DNA of 64,000 nucleotides from NCBI RefSeq assembly GCF_002368035.1, contig NZ_AP018223.1:1593764-1657763 (forward strand), given 5' to 3'. The position numbers and the translations under genes were made by a program. Below, one piece after another: positions 15,386 through 24,026 of the stretch. Every line of letters begins with the position of its first letter. Position 1 is the first letter of the stretch. Source of the stretch: Nostoc linckia NIES-25. GTDB lineage: Bacteria > Cyanobacteriota > Cyanobacteriia > Cyanobacteriales > Nostocaceae. A model generated the notes under the pieces. The model was not told where the DNA came from, ran no database searches, and saw only the letters and a program-made list of their open reading frames with translations.

Positions 15386-18376
15386 TCATTTAGCTGGTTC
15401 TGGTGGTAAACCAAGCTTGGCAAGAAAATCTTTGTCGTATTCTGCATACTCCCAGTTTTTAGCAGTTTTAACTTGCTCAGGAGTAAGGTTTTTGACATCG
15501 ATGAGGGCAGCACCGTAGAGGTTGGCATCGCTGAGGTTGGCACGGATGAAATTGGCACCGCTGAGGTCGGCATGGCTGAGGTCGGCACCGTTGAGGTTGG
15601 CACGGATGAAATTGGCACCGCTGAGGTCGGCATGGCTGAGGTCGGCACCGTTGAGGTTGGCAAAGCTGAGGTCGTCACCTCTGAGGTTGGCACCGTTGAG
15701 CTTGGCACTGTAGAGGGTGGCACTTCTGAGGTCGGCACCGTTGAGGTCGACACTGCTGAGGTCGGCACTGCTGAGGTCGGCACCCCTGAGGTTGGCACCC
15801 CTGAGGTTGGCACCGTTGAGCTTGGCACTGTAGAGGGTGGCACCGCCGAGGTCGGCACTGTTGAGGGTGGCACCGTTGAGCTTGGCATTGCTGAGGTCGG
15901 CACGCCTGAGGTCGGCACGCCTGAGGTCGGCACCTCTGAGGTTGGCACCGATGAGCTTGGCAGATATGAGTCTGGCATCGCCGAGGATGGCACCGTTGAG
16001 GTTGGTACCGTTGAGCTTGGCAATGGTGAGGTTGGCACGGCTGAGGTCGGCACGGCTGAGGTCGTCACCGCTGAAATCTTTACTAGTTAGACTCTCACCA
16101 ACTTGGACTAGTTTTTGAAGTGCTTTAATTTTTGCCTGATTATACTCCTTTCCTCTAACAGTATTGACTTGATACCAAAGTAGGTTTATAGTAACCGCTT
16201 TCTCAATAACTATGCCAACAAATACTGATAAACCCAGCGGAATAATTAAGAAAAAAGCAATTGACTGAAAGCGATTATTCCGTCTTTGTCTGACACTTGC
16301 TTGAATAAACTCAATAGCTAAGTCAGATAATCTTAAGTTCTCAGTTTGTTGCTTCTGAAAATCTTCTACCTCTCTTAACCGCTTCCCCTGAAAGAGATAA
16401 TCCTTAACTCTTAGCCTATCTCGCCATTCAATAGCTGCCGCTTCAATTTTCCGCTGTTGTCGCAGTATGTCCCGACTTTCCTCAATCCATTTGCGTAATA
16501 GCAACCAGTGGCGAATCAGTGCTTCATGTGCCACATCCACCACAGCAATTTGATTAGATAAGGTACTAGTAACAACCAACTTCTCATCAGCTAACCGTTG
16601 AATTATTCTATTAATCAAAACTTCTGAATACTGCGAACTAACTAAATCTCGTTGCACAACCTGTCTACGCGTATCTTCTGTTCCTTCTCCCAATTGCGTC
16701 AGTTCGAGAAAAATCCGCTTTGTTGCTTGCTGTTCCTCTAGTGACAATGACTCATAAACTTCTGTAGCGCGTGTTTGCAGGGTTTCCCTGACTCCACCTA
16801 GTTTGCTATACGTAGTCAGGGTTAACCGTTCTTCAGTTCTTTGATGCCATAGTTCTGTCAGCGTATACTGCAACAACGGTAAACTCCCCGGTGAATCTTC
16901 CACATCTGTAATCATTTGAGAAACTAGTTCCGGTTCTACTTCCAAGTTCACCTGTTGGGCAGGTTTGACAATTGCTGTTTTTAATTCTTCCCGATTCATC
17001 GGTCTTACTGTTACCAAATGTTCTTGAATTTTCTTAGCTAGTCCGCCATATTCTTGTTCCAGACATTTACCAAAAAAATCAGCCCGCATTGTGATTATGA
17101 GGCAGAGTTTATTATCATCCCGTTGCAAAGCACCTAGCAAACATTCAAAAAACTCCTGTCGTTTTATAATGTCTTGACATTGAGTAAAAGTTTCTTCAAA
17201 TTGGTCTACCAGTAGCACTAAGCGCTGAGTTTGACTAGCAGTAATCAACTGTCCTAAACCGAGTGCGCTTTTAGCAACTAATTCTTCTGCTTTGGCTAAT
17301 TGTGATGCGCGGTCAATATCTGATAATTCTGATTCTACAAATGCCAGTGCTAAATTTTGTAAGGGATTAATTCCTGGGCGAAATATTTTCAACTGCCAAG
17401 TATCGCTACCTGATAACCTGCGTCCTAACTTTAATTGATAAAGTAAACCGGCTCTGACAACACTAGATTTACCACTTCCTGATGCTCCCAACACAGCGAG
17501 GAAATTACCCGATCGCACTTTTTCTAATAACTCGTCGGTTAACGCTGTTCTGCCATAAAATAATTTGGCATCTGCTTCTGTGCAATCAAAATAAGACAAC
17601 CCTTTATAGGGACAAATAGCTGATATTTCTACTGTGGAGTTAACAACAGAGGAATTCCATTTGCGGGTGAGATTAATTGCTTCACCAGAGTTAGCAAAAA
17701 TGGGACGCTGGGGAAAGGGATGATATTGTTGATTGAGCAAGTCTACTAAAGTGTAGTTACTCACCCAACGGTCTTGTTTTGGTTCCAAACCTTGAAGCAG
17801 TGCAGCAGTAAGAACGCTGTGTTGGCTGTTAATATCTTCAAAAGCAACTTCAAAATCACGAGAAGCCGCAATAAAACACCTGTCTCTACCTTTACCGCGA
17901 TCGCCTGGATCTGCCTCTGCAAAATTTAGCACTTCTCCGCTATAGCAGCAATCCAAAATCACAATTTGTTGTCTGACTTCACTTTCTTGCAGTAGTCGCC
18001 GCAGCCATTGTAGAGATAGTCCCCAATTCCCCGCCTCCGGGTTGACTTCACTCGTCGCTAAAAAGCCTTCTTGAATTCCGACATTTTTCCGCAACCCATG
18101 ACCAGAAAAATACAGCAGCGCCGTATCTGGCGGCTTTCCATCTGGATTAAATAATTGCACGATCGCTTTTTCTAACTGAGTTAAACTAACTTTAGTTTGC
18201 TTACCAACGCGAATTGTCTGGTTTTCCTTATCTTTGACTGCTGGTAGCCGCGTTACTCGAAATTCGCCGTACTGTTGTAAAATTTGAGCGATCGCTTCAC
18301 CATCACTAGCTGGTGCGTTAAGACTCTTTAAGCGGTCATACGTATTAATTCCCACCACCAAAGCGTCTCGACTCAT
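15386..18376 (-). CDS. Caspase (peptidase C14) - STAND-type NTPase - pentapeptide-repeat protein
   Basis: A 996-residue fusion. Residues 1-235 are a caspase-like protease: H93 in YFSGHG and C144 in LDCCYSG form the dyad. Residues about 255-640 are a novel-STAND-type NTPase: Walker A GASGSGKSS at 297-305 and Walker B LVLLVDQFEE near 385-395, preceded by CPYKGLSYF and followed by MRADFF and the SPGSLPLLQYTLTELW helical region. One membrane segment (FQSIAFFLIIPLGLSVFVGIVI) lies near 700-722. The C-terminal 200 residues are A(D/N)LxxA pentapeptide repeats ending in a short LTPEQVKTAKNWEYAEYD tail. Family knowledge: such proteins are conflict or regulated-death systems in multicellular bacteria, in which the NTPase senses and the caspase executes. 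The trypco1-like gene is divergent next door. Confidence 0.93.
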   Translation of the reverse strand: MSRDALVVGINTYDRLKSLNAPASDGEAIAQILQQYGEFRVTRLPAVKDKENQTIRVGKQTKVSLTQLEKAIVQLFNPDGKPPDTALLYFSGHGLRKNVGIQEGFLATSEVNPEAGNWGLSLQWLRRLLQESEVRQQIVILDCCYSGEVLNFAEADPGDRGKGRDRCFIAASRDFEVAFEDINSQHSVLTAALLQGLEPKQDRWVSNYTLVDLLNQQYHPFPQRPIFANSGEAINLTRKWNSSVVNSTVEISAICPYKGLSYFDCTEADAKLFYGRTALTDELLEKVRSGNFLAVLGASGSGKSSVVRAGLLYQLKLGRRLSGSDTWQLKIFRPGINPLQNLALAFVESELSDIDRASQLAKAEELVAKSALGLGQLITASQTQRLVLLVDQFEETFTQCQDIIKRQEFFECLLGALQRDDNKLCLIITMRADFFGKCLEQEYGGLAKKIQEHLVTVRPMNREELKTAIVKPAQQVNLEVEPELVSQMITDVEDSPGSLPLLQYTLTELWHQRTEERLTLTTYSKLGGVRETLQTRATEVYESLSLEEQQATKRIFLELTQLGEGTEDTRRQVVQRDLVSSQYSEVLINRIIQRLADEKLVVTSTLSNQIAVVDVAHEALIRHWLLLRKWIEESRDILRQQRKIEAAAIEWRDRLRVKDYLFQGKRLREVEDFQKQQTENLRLSDLAIEFIQASVRQRRNNRFQSIAFFLIIPLGLSVFVGIVIEKAVTINLLWYQVNTVRGKEYNQAKIKALQKLVQVGESLTSKDFSGDDLSRADLSRANLTIAKLNGTNLNGAILGDARLISAKLIGANLRGADLRRADLRRADLSNAKLNGATLNSADLGGATLYSAKLNGANLRGANLRGADLSSADLSSVDLNGADLRSATLYSAKLNGANLRGDDLSFANLNGADLSHADLSGANFIRANLNGADLSHADLSGANFIRANLSDANLYGAALIDVKNLTPEQVKTAKNWEYAEYDKDFLAKLGLPPEPAK
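15490..16080 (-). repeat. Pentapeptide-repeat coding array with recent internal duplications
   Basis: The 15-bp-period DNA contains a perfect 60-bp tandem duplication (15541-15600 equals 15601-15660) and a 30-bp block repeated exactly at 15691-15720 and 15811-15840. These identities at DNA level show recent expansion of the sensor-like tail of the caspase protein. Confidence 0.9.
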
Positions 18377-18473
18377 ATTAGTAAGCTTTATGATAGTTTA
18401 GTTGCATTATTTCCAGCTTCTACAAGAAATTTACCGCATTTTCCGTAAAAATGTGTAGGGGCGCACAGCTGTG

Positions 18474-18667
18474 CATTGGTGTCAACTTAACATGAAACCT
18501 TTATAAAGATGTGATATTCAGTTCTCTCACTTCCCATCAAGATCCGCGTTACCCCACCCCGATTTTGTCTAAAGCCAAAATCGCCCCTCCCCGATGCCTT
18601 GGGGAGGGGTTGGGGGTGGGGTAAAACGATTGTGGGGCAAGAGTTTGAGCTTAAGTTGACACCAATG
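18474..18667. mobile_element. 194-bp MITE, CATTGGTGTCAACTTAA family (copy 1)
   Basis: Inverted ends CATTGGTGTCAACTTAA / TTAAGTTGACACCAATG, flanked by ACAGCTGTG on both sides (18465-18473 and 18668-18676). The flanking target is a GTAGGGGCGCACAGCTGTG palindromic repeat. The interior has a large C-rich/G-rich hairpin. An inverted copy of the same length lies at 42947-43140. It sits between the divergent caspase and trypco1-like genes, so it is part of their promoter region. Confidence 0.85.
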
Positions 18668-18714
18668 ACAGCTGTGCTAACCTACCCGCAATTCTTTTCA
18701 GCGAGATTTATTCC

Positions 18715-19116
18715 ATGACTCAACTCACACCTATCTATTTAGAAGATGGCACGATTATTTACATTGAAGCCACAAATAATGTAGATGCACCACCAGTTAA
18801 CATCGAAGTTTCCCCAGAGGGAGAAGAAGAAGCATTAATTGATAAAGGATGGGATGCTGATGCTGCACAAAAACAGATAGTGCAAAATTTCCAAGCAATT
18901 GAAGGTACAATTCGGGCTTACACCGTTTATTCACTCAATGCTTTTAAGAAAATCCCTGTTGCTAATATTGATAAAGTCACTCTAGAATTTGGCATCAAAG
19001 TCGGCGGTGAAGCGGGTATACCTTACATAACTAAAGGCACGGCTGAAAGTAATCTTAAGATAACGGTAGAGTGTTCATTTCCTGACAAAGCGGAACAGAA
19101 AACTCAGCAATCATGA
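18715..19116 (+). CDS. Trypco1-like (CU044_2847-type) protein
   Basis: 133 residues, soluble. The beginning YLEDGTIIYIEA and the later VTLEFGIKVGGEAGIPYITKGTAESNLKITVEC match the small trypsin-co-occurring domain (trypco1), known from NTP-dependent conflict systems of multicellular bacteria, where it is encoded near proteases and STAND ATPases. Here the divergent neighbour is a caspase-NTPase protein, which fits. Its stop overlaps the next start (ATGA), so the two are translationally coupled. The domain's biochemical role is unknown; it is thought to be an adaptor. The call rests on pattern recognition. Confidence 0.65.
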   Translation: MTQLTPIYLEDGTIIYIEATNNVDAPPVNIEVSPEGEEEALIDKGWDADAAQKQIVQNFQAIEGTIRAYTVYSLNAFKKIPVANIDKVTLEFGIKVGGEAGIPYITKGTAESNLKITVECSFPDKAEQKTQQS

Positions 19117-19382
19117 GTGAGAATATTGACGCAGCCAAAATTTCTATTATCATTCCGGCTATTGATGAAGCAGGAAATATTAAAGAAGCAATTCTACTAC
19201 CAAAGGCAGTACAAATAGTCAACCTTGAGCCTCAGAAGGTCAACGTCGAGCCTCAGAAGGTCAAAGTTGAGCCTCAGAAGGTCAAAGTTGAACCTCAGAA
19301 GGTCAACGTCGAGCCTCAGAAGGTCAACGTCGAGCCTCAGAAGGTCAAAGTTGACCCTCATAAGGTCAAAGTTGACCCTTAG
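19113..19382 (+). CDS. Small protein with VEPQKVN/K heptapeptide repeats, truncated by a stop in the repeat array
   Basis: 89 residues: a 35-residue unique start (MSENIDAAKISIIIPAIDEA...) followed by seven-residue repeats VEPQKVK/N. Translation is coupled to the trypco1-like gene by ATGA overlap. The frame stops at 19380-19382, where GAGCCTCAG has become GACCCTTAG within unit 8; the same change recurs in unit 10, while other units remain open. The original product was therefore probably longer, or the array expanded into a short gene. I do not recognise the unique part. It occupies the slot where trypco systems often encode a protease or effector. Confidence 0.5.
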   Translation: MSENIDAAKISIIIPAIDEAGNIKEAILLPKAVQIVNLEPQKVNVEPQKVKVEPQKVKVEPQKVNVEPQKVNVEPQKVKVDPHKVKVDP

Positions 19383-19511
19383 AAGGTCAACGTCGAGCCT
19401 CAGAAGGTCAAAGTTGACCCTTAGAAGGTCAACGTCGAGCCTCAGAAGGTCAAAGTTGAGCCTCAGAAGGTCAACGTCGAGCCTCAGAAGGTCAACGTTG
19501 AGCCTCAGAAG
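19218..19511. repeat. 21-bp tandem repeat, 14 units
   Basis: Head-to-tail units of GTCAAAGTTGAGCCTCAGAA plus G, two main variants (AAAGTT and AACGTC) mixed along the array. Units 8 and 10 carry an in-frame TAG. It begins inside the small coupled gene and ends 33 bp from the convergent PA14 gene. A second frame (SLRRSTS) is free of stops through the whole array. Confidence 0.9.
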
Positions 19512-19544
19512 GTCAACTCCTTATCTCCCTACTCCCCAGTTACT

Positions 19545-22500
19545 TTAAACAGGTGTCCAGCTGTCAATCTTACCTGAGATCAAGTCTGCGTAATACAACT
19601 TGCCATCATCTCCAGCCTGAACGCTCACAGGTGCCCCTAAATTGGAAGCAAACTGTGTAGTTGCAATAACTTTGTTCTGATTGTTCAACGTGAAAGCAGT
19701 GATAGTTCCATTGGTGGGATCGAAGCTCATTAAAGCATTGTTAAAGGCGCCACCAGTGTAAAAAGTACCGACGCCGATAGAAGTAGAACCGCTTAAATGA
19801 TCGCGGGCGTAAATTGGTGCTGTAACGTTTTCCCCACTAGCGTAGAATTCCTTGGCTATGTCGAGATTGGCATAGGCGCTTTGTTTGATATTAATGAGAT
19901 TGCCATTTGAATCAATACCACCCTCATAGAATGGCCAACCAAAGTTTTTGCCCGGGCCGCCAACATTGATCTCTTCCCACTTGTACCAACCCACATCACC
20001 GATGAAAGGAACATTAGTTTGTTGATTTACCGTGAAGCGGAAGGGGTTACGCATACCTAAATCATAGACTTTGGAACGATTGCTATTAGGATCGCCGTTA
20101 TAGAAAGGATTGCTTGCTAAACCTTGACCAGTGATGGCGTCAATGTGCAGGATTTTACCAGATAAATTATCGATATCTTGAACGCGAGCTGCTCGGATGT
20201 CTGCTCGATTGTAGGAAGTACCATCACCAAAGCTCACAAACAGAGTACCATCGTTACCAAAGCGTACACTACCACCGGAGTGGGTTGAACTATCAGTTGC
20301 TGCAAAATCCTGGACGTTTTTGATGTTGTTGTTTTTCAAAGCCTCCACATATTCCTGGGCGTTGGCAAATAATTTGTTAGTGGTTTTGTTTAAAATACCA
20401 GATGGTGCTTCATTCTTGGTTTCATCGTTAGGATCGACGAATGTGCTATCTTTATCTGGGCGACTGATGTAATCCCAAACGCTATTTTTGCCTACAAGTA
20501 TAACTGCACTGCCAGCGATCGCTGTTTTGTAACCAGTGTTGGGATCGGCTGTGACTCTAATTAGCCGTGCTGCACGGTTACCTCGCTTATCGGGATCGTC
20601 TAGGGTGCTATTGGGATTATTTTTGGGATTGGTTTTAGCTGTTTCTACTGGGTCGTAGGTAAACAGCAGGTAAACATAGTTGTTGCCATTGGGATTCTTG
20701 CCAAAATCTGGATGTACCGCCAAGCTTAACAAGCCGCGATCGGATATGTTATTTACCTGCGATGAAATATCAATAAATGCGTTTGATTCTAAGACACCCG
20801 TACTCGTGTTGAACACCTTCACTACCCCGTCTTTTTGGGCAATGAACATCAGCTTATCGTCAGCTGACCAGCCAAAGTCTATAGGTGTAGTCAACCCAGA
20901 AACTACAGTTTTTCTCTGGAAGTCACCTAAGTCATTATCGCTAATAGTTACTGTCGTCTCAGTAATAGGCAGCAACACCCCAACTGCGTTACTAAACTTC
21001 AAAGTAAACGCTTCATCGCCTTCTGTAACGGAATCATCTTTCAGGGAAATGGAAATAGTCTTACTAGTTTCCCCTACTGCAAAGTTCAAGGTTCCAGCTA
21101 GAGCCACATAGTCAGATCCAGCTTTAGCAGTTCCATCCACAGTTGTATAGTTTACACTAGCAGCTCCCGAAGCATTATTGCGCGTAACTGTTACTTGTGC
21201 AGTACTAACGTTCTCCTTAACTACTGGCTGACTGAAACTCAGACCTTGGCTATCATTATCTTTAATCGTAATTCCCAGAGTTCTTTGGATTCCCAGCGCT
21301 GCACCCTCTGGCTGATCGATAGCTACACTAAAATTCTCATCTGATTCTGCTAATGAATCATCAAAAATCGGAATGACAATTTGTTTGCTACTTTCTCCTG
21401 GTGCAAAGGTGAGCGTCCCCCCTATTTCTTCCCCGCCATTGGCGTAGTCACTCCCTACTGTTGCAGTACCAGCTAAGGTAGCATACTTAATCGTAGATGT
21501 GCCACTTAAATCGCCAGTTCTCAGTACAGTAACCGCCACATTACCATCTCCTTCGTTCACACTGGTAGGAGATGTGTTTAAGGTGATAGTGGTTGCCAGG
21601 GCTGGTGAATAGAGTTGAGATTGAGGAATAATTTCTTTGGTTTGAGAGTTGCTCGACCAAGATAGTTGAGAAAGCGCAGAGTAAGTATTCTCGAAGTATT
21701 CAAGTTTAATATCGTACTTTTGACCTGCAACCAAGGCAAGAGAACCAGTATGTTCTGTGTTTCCTTGATTGACAAACTTATCAATCAGCAGTTGATTATT
21801 CACCCACAGTCGCACGCCATCATCACTACTGGTGTAGAAGTTGTAAGTCTCGCTGTACTTAGCTTCTATCTGACCTGTCCAACGCACTGAGAAGGTGTCT
21901 GCACCGATGAGGGGATCTGGAGAACCACCACCCCACTTAAAGTCCACCTTGCTATCTGTGCGAGTTACCTTCAGGTTAGTAAAATCAGCGTTGTCAAAGT
22001 ATTCTCCTTTGAGTCCGTTGCCATTACCGACAGGCGTACTCACCTGACTATAAAGTTGAGATTGAGGAATAATTTCTTTGGTTTGAGAGTTGCTCGACCA
22101 AGATAGTTGAGAAAGCGCAGAGTAAGTATTCTCGAAGTATTCAAGTTTAATATCGTACTTTTGACCTGCAACCAAGGCAAGAGAACCAGTATGTTCTGTG
22201 TTTCCTTGATTGACAAACTTATCAATCAGCAGTTGATTATTCACCCACAACCGCACGCCATCATCACTATTGGTGTAGAAGTTGTAAGTCTCGCTGTACT
22301 TAGCTTCTATCTGACCTGTCCAACGCACTGAGAAGGTGTCTGCACCGATGAGGGGATCTGGAGAACCACCGCCCCACTTAAAGTCCACCTTACTATCTGT
22401 GCGAGTTACCTTCAAATTAGTAAAATCAGCGTTGTCAAAGTATTCTCCTTTGAGTCCGTTGCCATTACCGACAGGTGTACTCACCGGAGTATAAAGTTGG

Positions 22501-23042
22501 GACTGAGGAATAATTTCTTTGGCTTGAGAGTTGCTCGACCAAGATAGTTGAGAAACGGCAGAGTAAGTATTCTCGAAGTACTCAACTTTAATATCGTACT
22601 TTTGACCTGCAACCAAGGCAAGAGAACCAGTATGTTCTGTGCTTCCTTGATTGACAAACTTATCAATCAGCAGCTGATTATTCACCCACAGCCGCACACC
22701 ATCATCAGTTTTGGTATAAAAGTTGTAAGTCTCGCTGTACTTAGCTTCTACCTGACCTGTCCAACGCACTGAGAAGGTGTCTGCACCGATGAGCGCATCT
22801 GGTGAAGAATTACCCCACGAAAAGTTCACTGTGCCATCTGTGCGAGTTACCTTCAGGTTAGTAAAATCAGCGTTGTCAAAGTATTCTCCTTTGAGTCCAT
22901 TTCCCTGAGAAATGGGGTTACTAGACCCACCCAATATACTTGGTTGCGCTAAATCTAAAGCTGCTAGAGATGATTGACCACCAATTACTGGACTTGTAGA
23001 TGTTAGGGAGAGTGGATTATTTTGATTCTGTAATTCGTTCAT
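19545..23042 (-). CDS. PA14 (x3) - Calx-beta (x2) - PQQ-dependent sugar dehydrogenase-like protein
   Basis: A 1165-residue modular protein. Three PA14 modules (about residues 48-190, 195-337, 342-484) each start GLKGEYFDNADFTNLKVTRTD and end QLYSP. Two Calx-beta modules follow (about 490-695; FAPGESSKQIVIPIFDD and FAVGETSKTISISLKDD). The C-terminal 450 residues are a glucose/sorbosone-dehydrogenase beta-propeller (GLLSLAVHPDFG, HSGGSVRFGNDGTLFVSFGDG, GMRNPFRFTVN, GDVGWYKWEEINVG). PA14 binds carbohydrate and Calx-beta binds calcium, so a cell-surface or secreted sugar oxidoreductase is likely. There is no classical signal peptide, so type I or another leaderless export is probable. The PA14 coding repeats have a 441-bp period and are nearly identical. 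Confidence 0.9.
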   Translation of the reverse strand: MNELQNQNNPLSLTSTSPVIGGQSSLAALDLAQPSILGGSSNPISQGNGLKGEYFDNADFTNLKVTRTDGTVNFSWGNSSPDALIGADTFSVRWTGQVEAKYSETYNFYTKTDDGVRLWVNNQLLIDKFVNQGSTEHTGSLALVAGQKYDIKVEYFENTYSAVSQLSWSSNSQAKEIIPQSQLYTPVSTPVGNGNGLKGEYFDNADFTNLKVTRTDSKVDFKWGGGSPDPLIGADTFSVRWTGQIEAKYSETYNFYTNSDDGVRLWVNNQLLIDKFVNQGNTEHTGSLALVAGQKYDIKLEYFENTYSALSQLSWSSNSQTKEIIPQSQLYSQVSTPVGNGNGLKGEYFDNADFTNLKVTRTDSKVDFKWGGGSPDPLIGADTFSVRWTGQIEAKYSETYNFYTSSDDGVRLWVNNQLLIDKFVNQGNTEHTGSLALVAGQKYDIKLEYFENTYSALSQLSWSSNSQTKEIIPQSQLYSPALATTITLNTSPTSVNEGDGNVAVTVLRTGDLSGTSTIKYATLAGTATVGSDYANGGEEIGGTLTFAPGESSKQIVIPIFDDSLAESDENFSVAIDQPEGAALGIQRTLGITIKDNDSQGLSFSQPVVKENVSTAQVTVTRNNASGAASVNYTTVDGTAKAGSDYVALAGTLNFAVGETSKTISISLKDDSVTEGDEAFTLKFSNAVGVLLPITETTVTISDNDLGDFQRKTVVSGLTTPIDFGWSADDKLMFIAQKDGVVKVFNTSTGVLESNAFIDISSQVNNISDRGLLSLAVHPDFGKNPNGNNYVYLLFTYDPVETAKTNPKNNPNSTLDDPDKRGNRAARLIRVTADPNTGYKTAIAGSAVILVGKNSVWDYISRPDKDSTFVDPNDETKNEAPSGILNKTTNKLFANAQEYVEALKNNNIKNVQDFAATDSSTHSGGSVRFGNDGTLFVSFGDGTSYNRADIRAARVQDIDNLSGKILHIDAITGQGLASNPFYNGDPNSNRSKVYDLGMRNPFRFTVNQQTNVPFIGDVGWYKWEEINVGGPGKNFGWPFYEGGIDSNGNLINIKQSAYANLDIAKEFYASGENVTAPIYARDHLSGSTSIGVGTFYTGGAFNNALMSFDPTNGTITAFTLNNQNKVIATTQFASNLGAPVSVQAGDDGKLYYADLISGKIDSWTPV
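21600..22900 (-). repeat. Three near-identical 441-bp tandem repeats coding PA14 modules
   Basis: The same DNA recurs at 441-bp spacing (for example, matching points at 21666, 22107 and 22548). The two downstream modules are the closest to each other; the first encoded one (22480-22900) is more diverged. Such identity points to recent duplication or gene conversion and predicts copy-number variation. Confidence 0.85.
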
Positions 23043-24026
23043 TGATATATGTGCCTCATAATAAAGCTAAAACTAATGCCATAATCAATAGTTTGGGATT
23101 AGTTTTGAATCGAATGTTTTGAAGGAAAATGTGTAGCCACCTTAATGAAATTTACTTACTTCTTTATATATTAATCAATGCGGATACACATTTTCGCCAT
23201 CTGTTATTTTGACTATTGAATCCGATTTTTTGCTGTGTATTTGTAACAAGTTAAAAATCAACATAAAGCTACACATCTTCCTATATCTCCACTAAAAGCA
23301 ACCAGATATATAGGAAAATATGTACTTTGGAAATACTAGAGACTAGTTATATGGCGCATTGGCCATGATTAAACTTTGTTTTCTAGAAATTTCAGATTTA
23401 TGATGTGTATCAATTCAGTTTGGTCAATTTATGTAAAAAATATAAATCGCCATGAACGAGTGATATTTTAACCTGATAACAAAATCACATGATATTTTTC
23501 AGCAAATAAGTCAATACTCCATCAAAGTAAGTATACACGTAAGTGGTGTTTTAGTACCTCACTTGTACTTATATGTATTTCTGAGTTCAATACAATTGAA
23601 CATTTGACACTACATCACCGTATTATGTCTATCTCTTTTATGCAACTTTGTTTAAATATTTATATTAAATATGGATTTTTAAAGATACATCAAAATTTTT
23701 ATGATTTTTAAATAAAAATTACGCATATATAGAATATTCTCATATTTTTTTGCCTGTAAATAATAGTTATATAAAAATTTCATAAAGAAATTTTGTATAT
23801 TTAAAGATTTTAAAAAGTATTATTTATCTAGTACTTCATTTTGACTCTAAAACTAAATTTTTGTTACAAGAGTTAGTAAATTACTGATGTAACAGCGATC
23901 GCTCCATTGGCACTTAAGTATAATTAGGTGATGTTGGGAAAAATCAGAAGTTTGACGTTCTATATCCCCACTTTCCCCTAGACTAATGGCAGCAACCTTG
24001 TTCAAACTGGCTGAGGAAAGTGAACT
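23043..24026. other. A+T-rich gene-free region between divergent genes
   Basis: About 980 bp without a credible gene. It separates the PA14 gene from mgtE, so both promoters lie here. Near the mgtE end GAGGAAAG (about 24013) precedes a TTG start. No known riboswitch was recognised. Confidence 0.5.

Noticed and set aside
15473..16090. Long ORFs on both strands across the pentapeptide array (205 and 254 residues)
   Set aside because: They are shadows caused by 15-bp repeat periodicity opposite, or out of frame with, the caspase protein's pentapeptide repeats.
19218..19511. Possible CRISPR array or regulatory iteron array
   Set aside because: Units are contiguous, keep a coding frame of seven residues and begin inside an ORF coupled to the gene upstream; no replication gene is nearby.
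19225..19548. ORF coding SLRRSTS repeats
   Set aside because: A shadow frame of the 21-bp array. The frame with a coupled ATGA start and a non-repeat N-terminus (19113-19382) is the better candidate.
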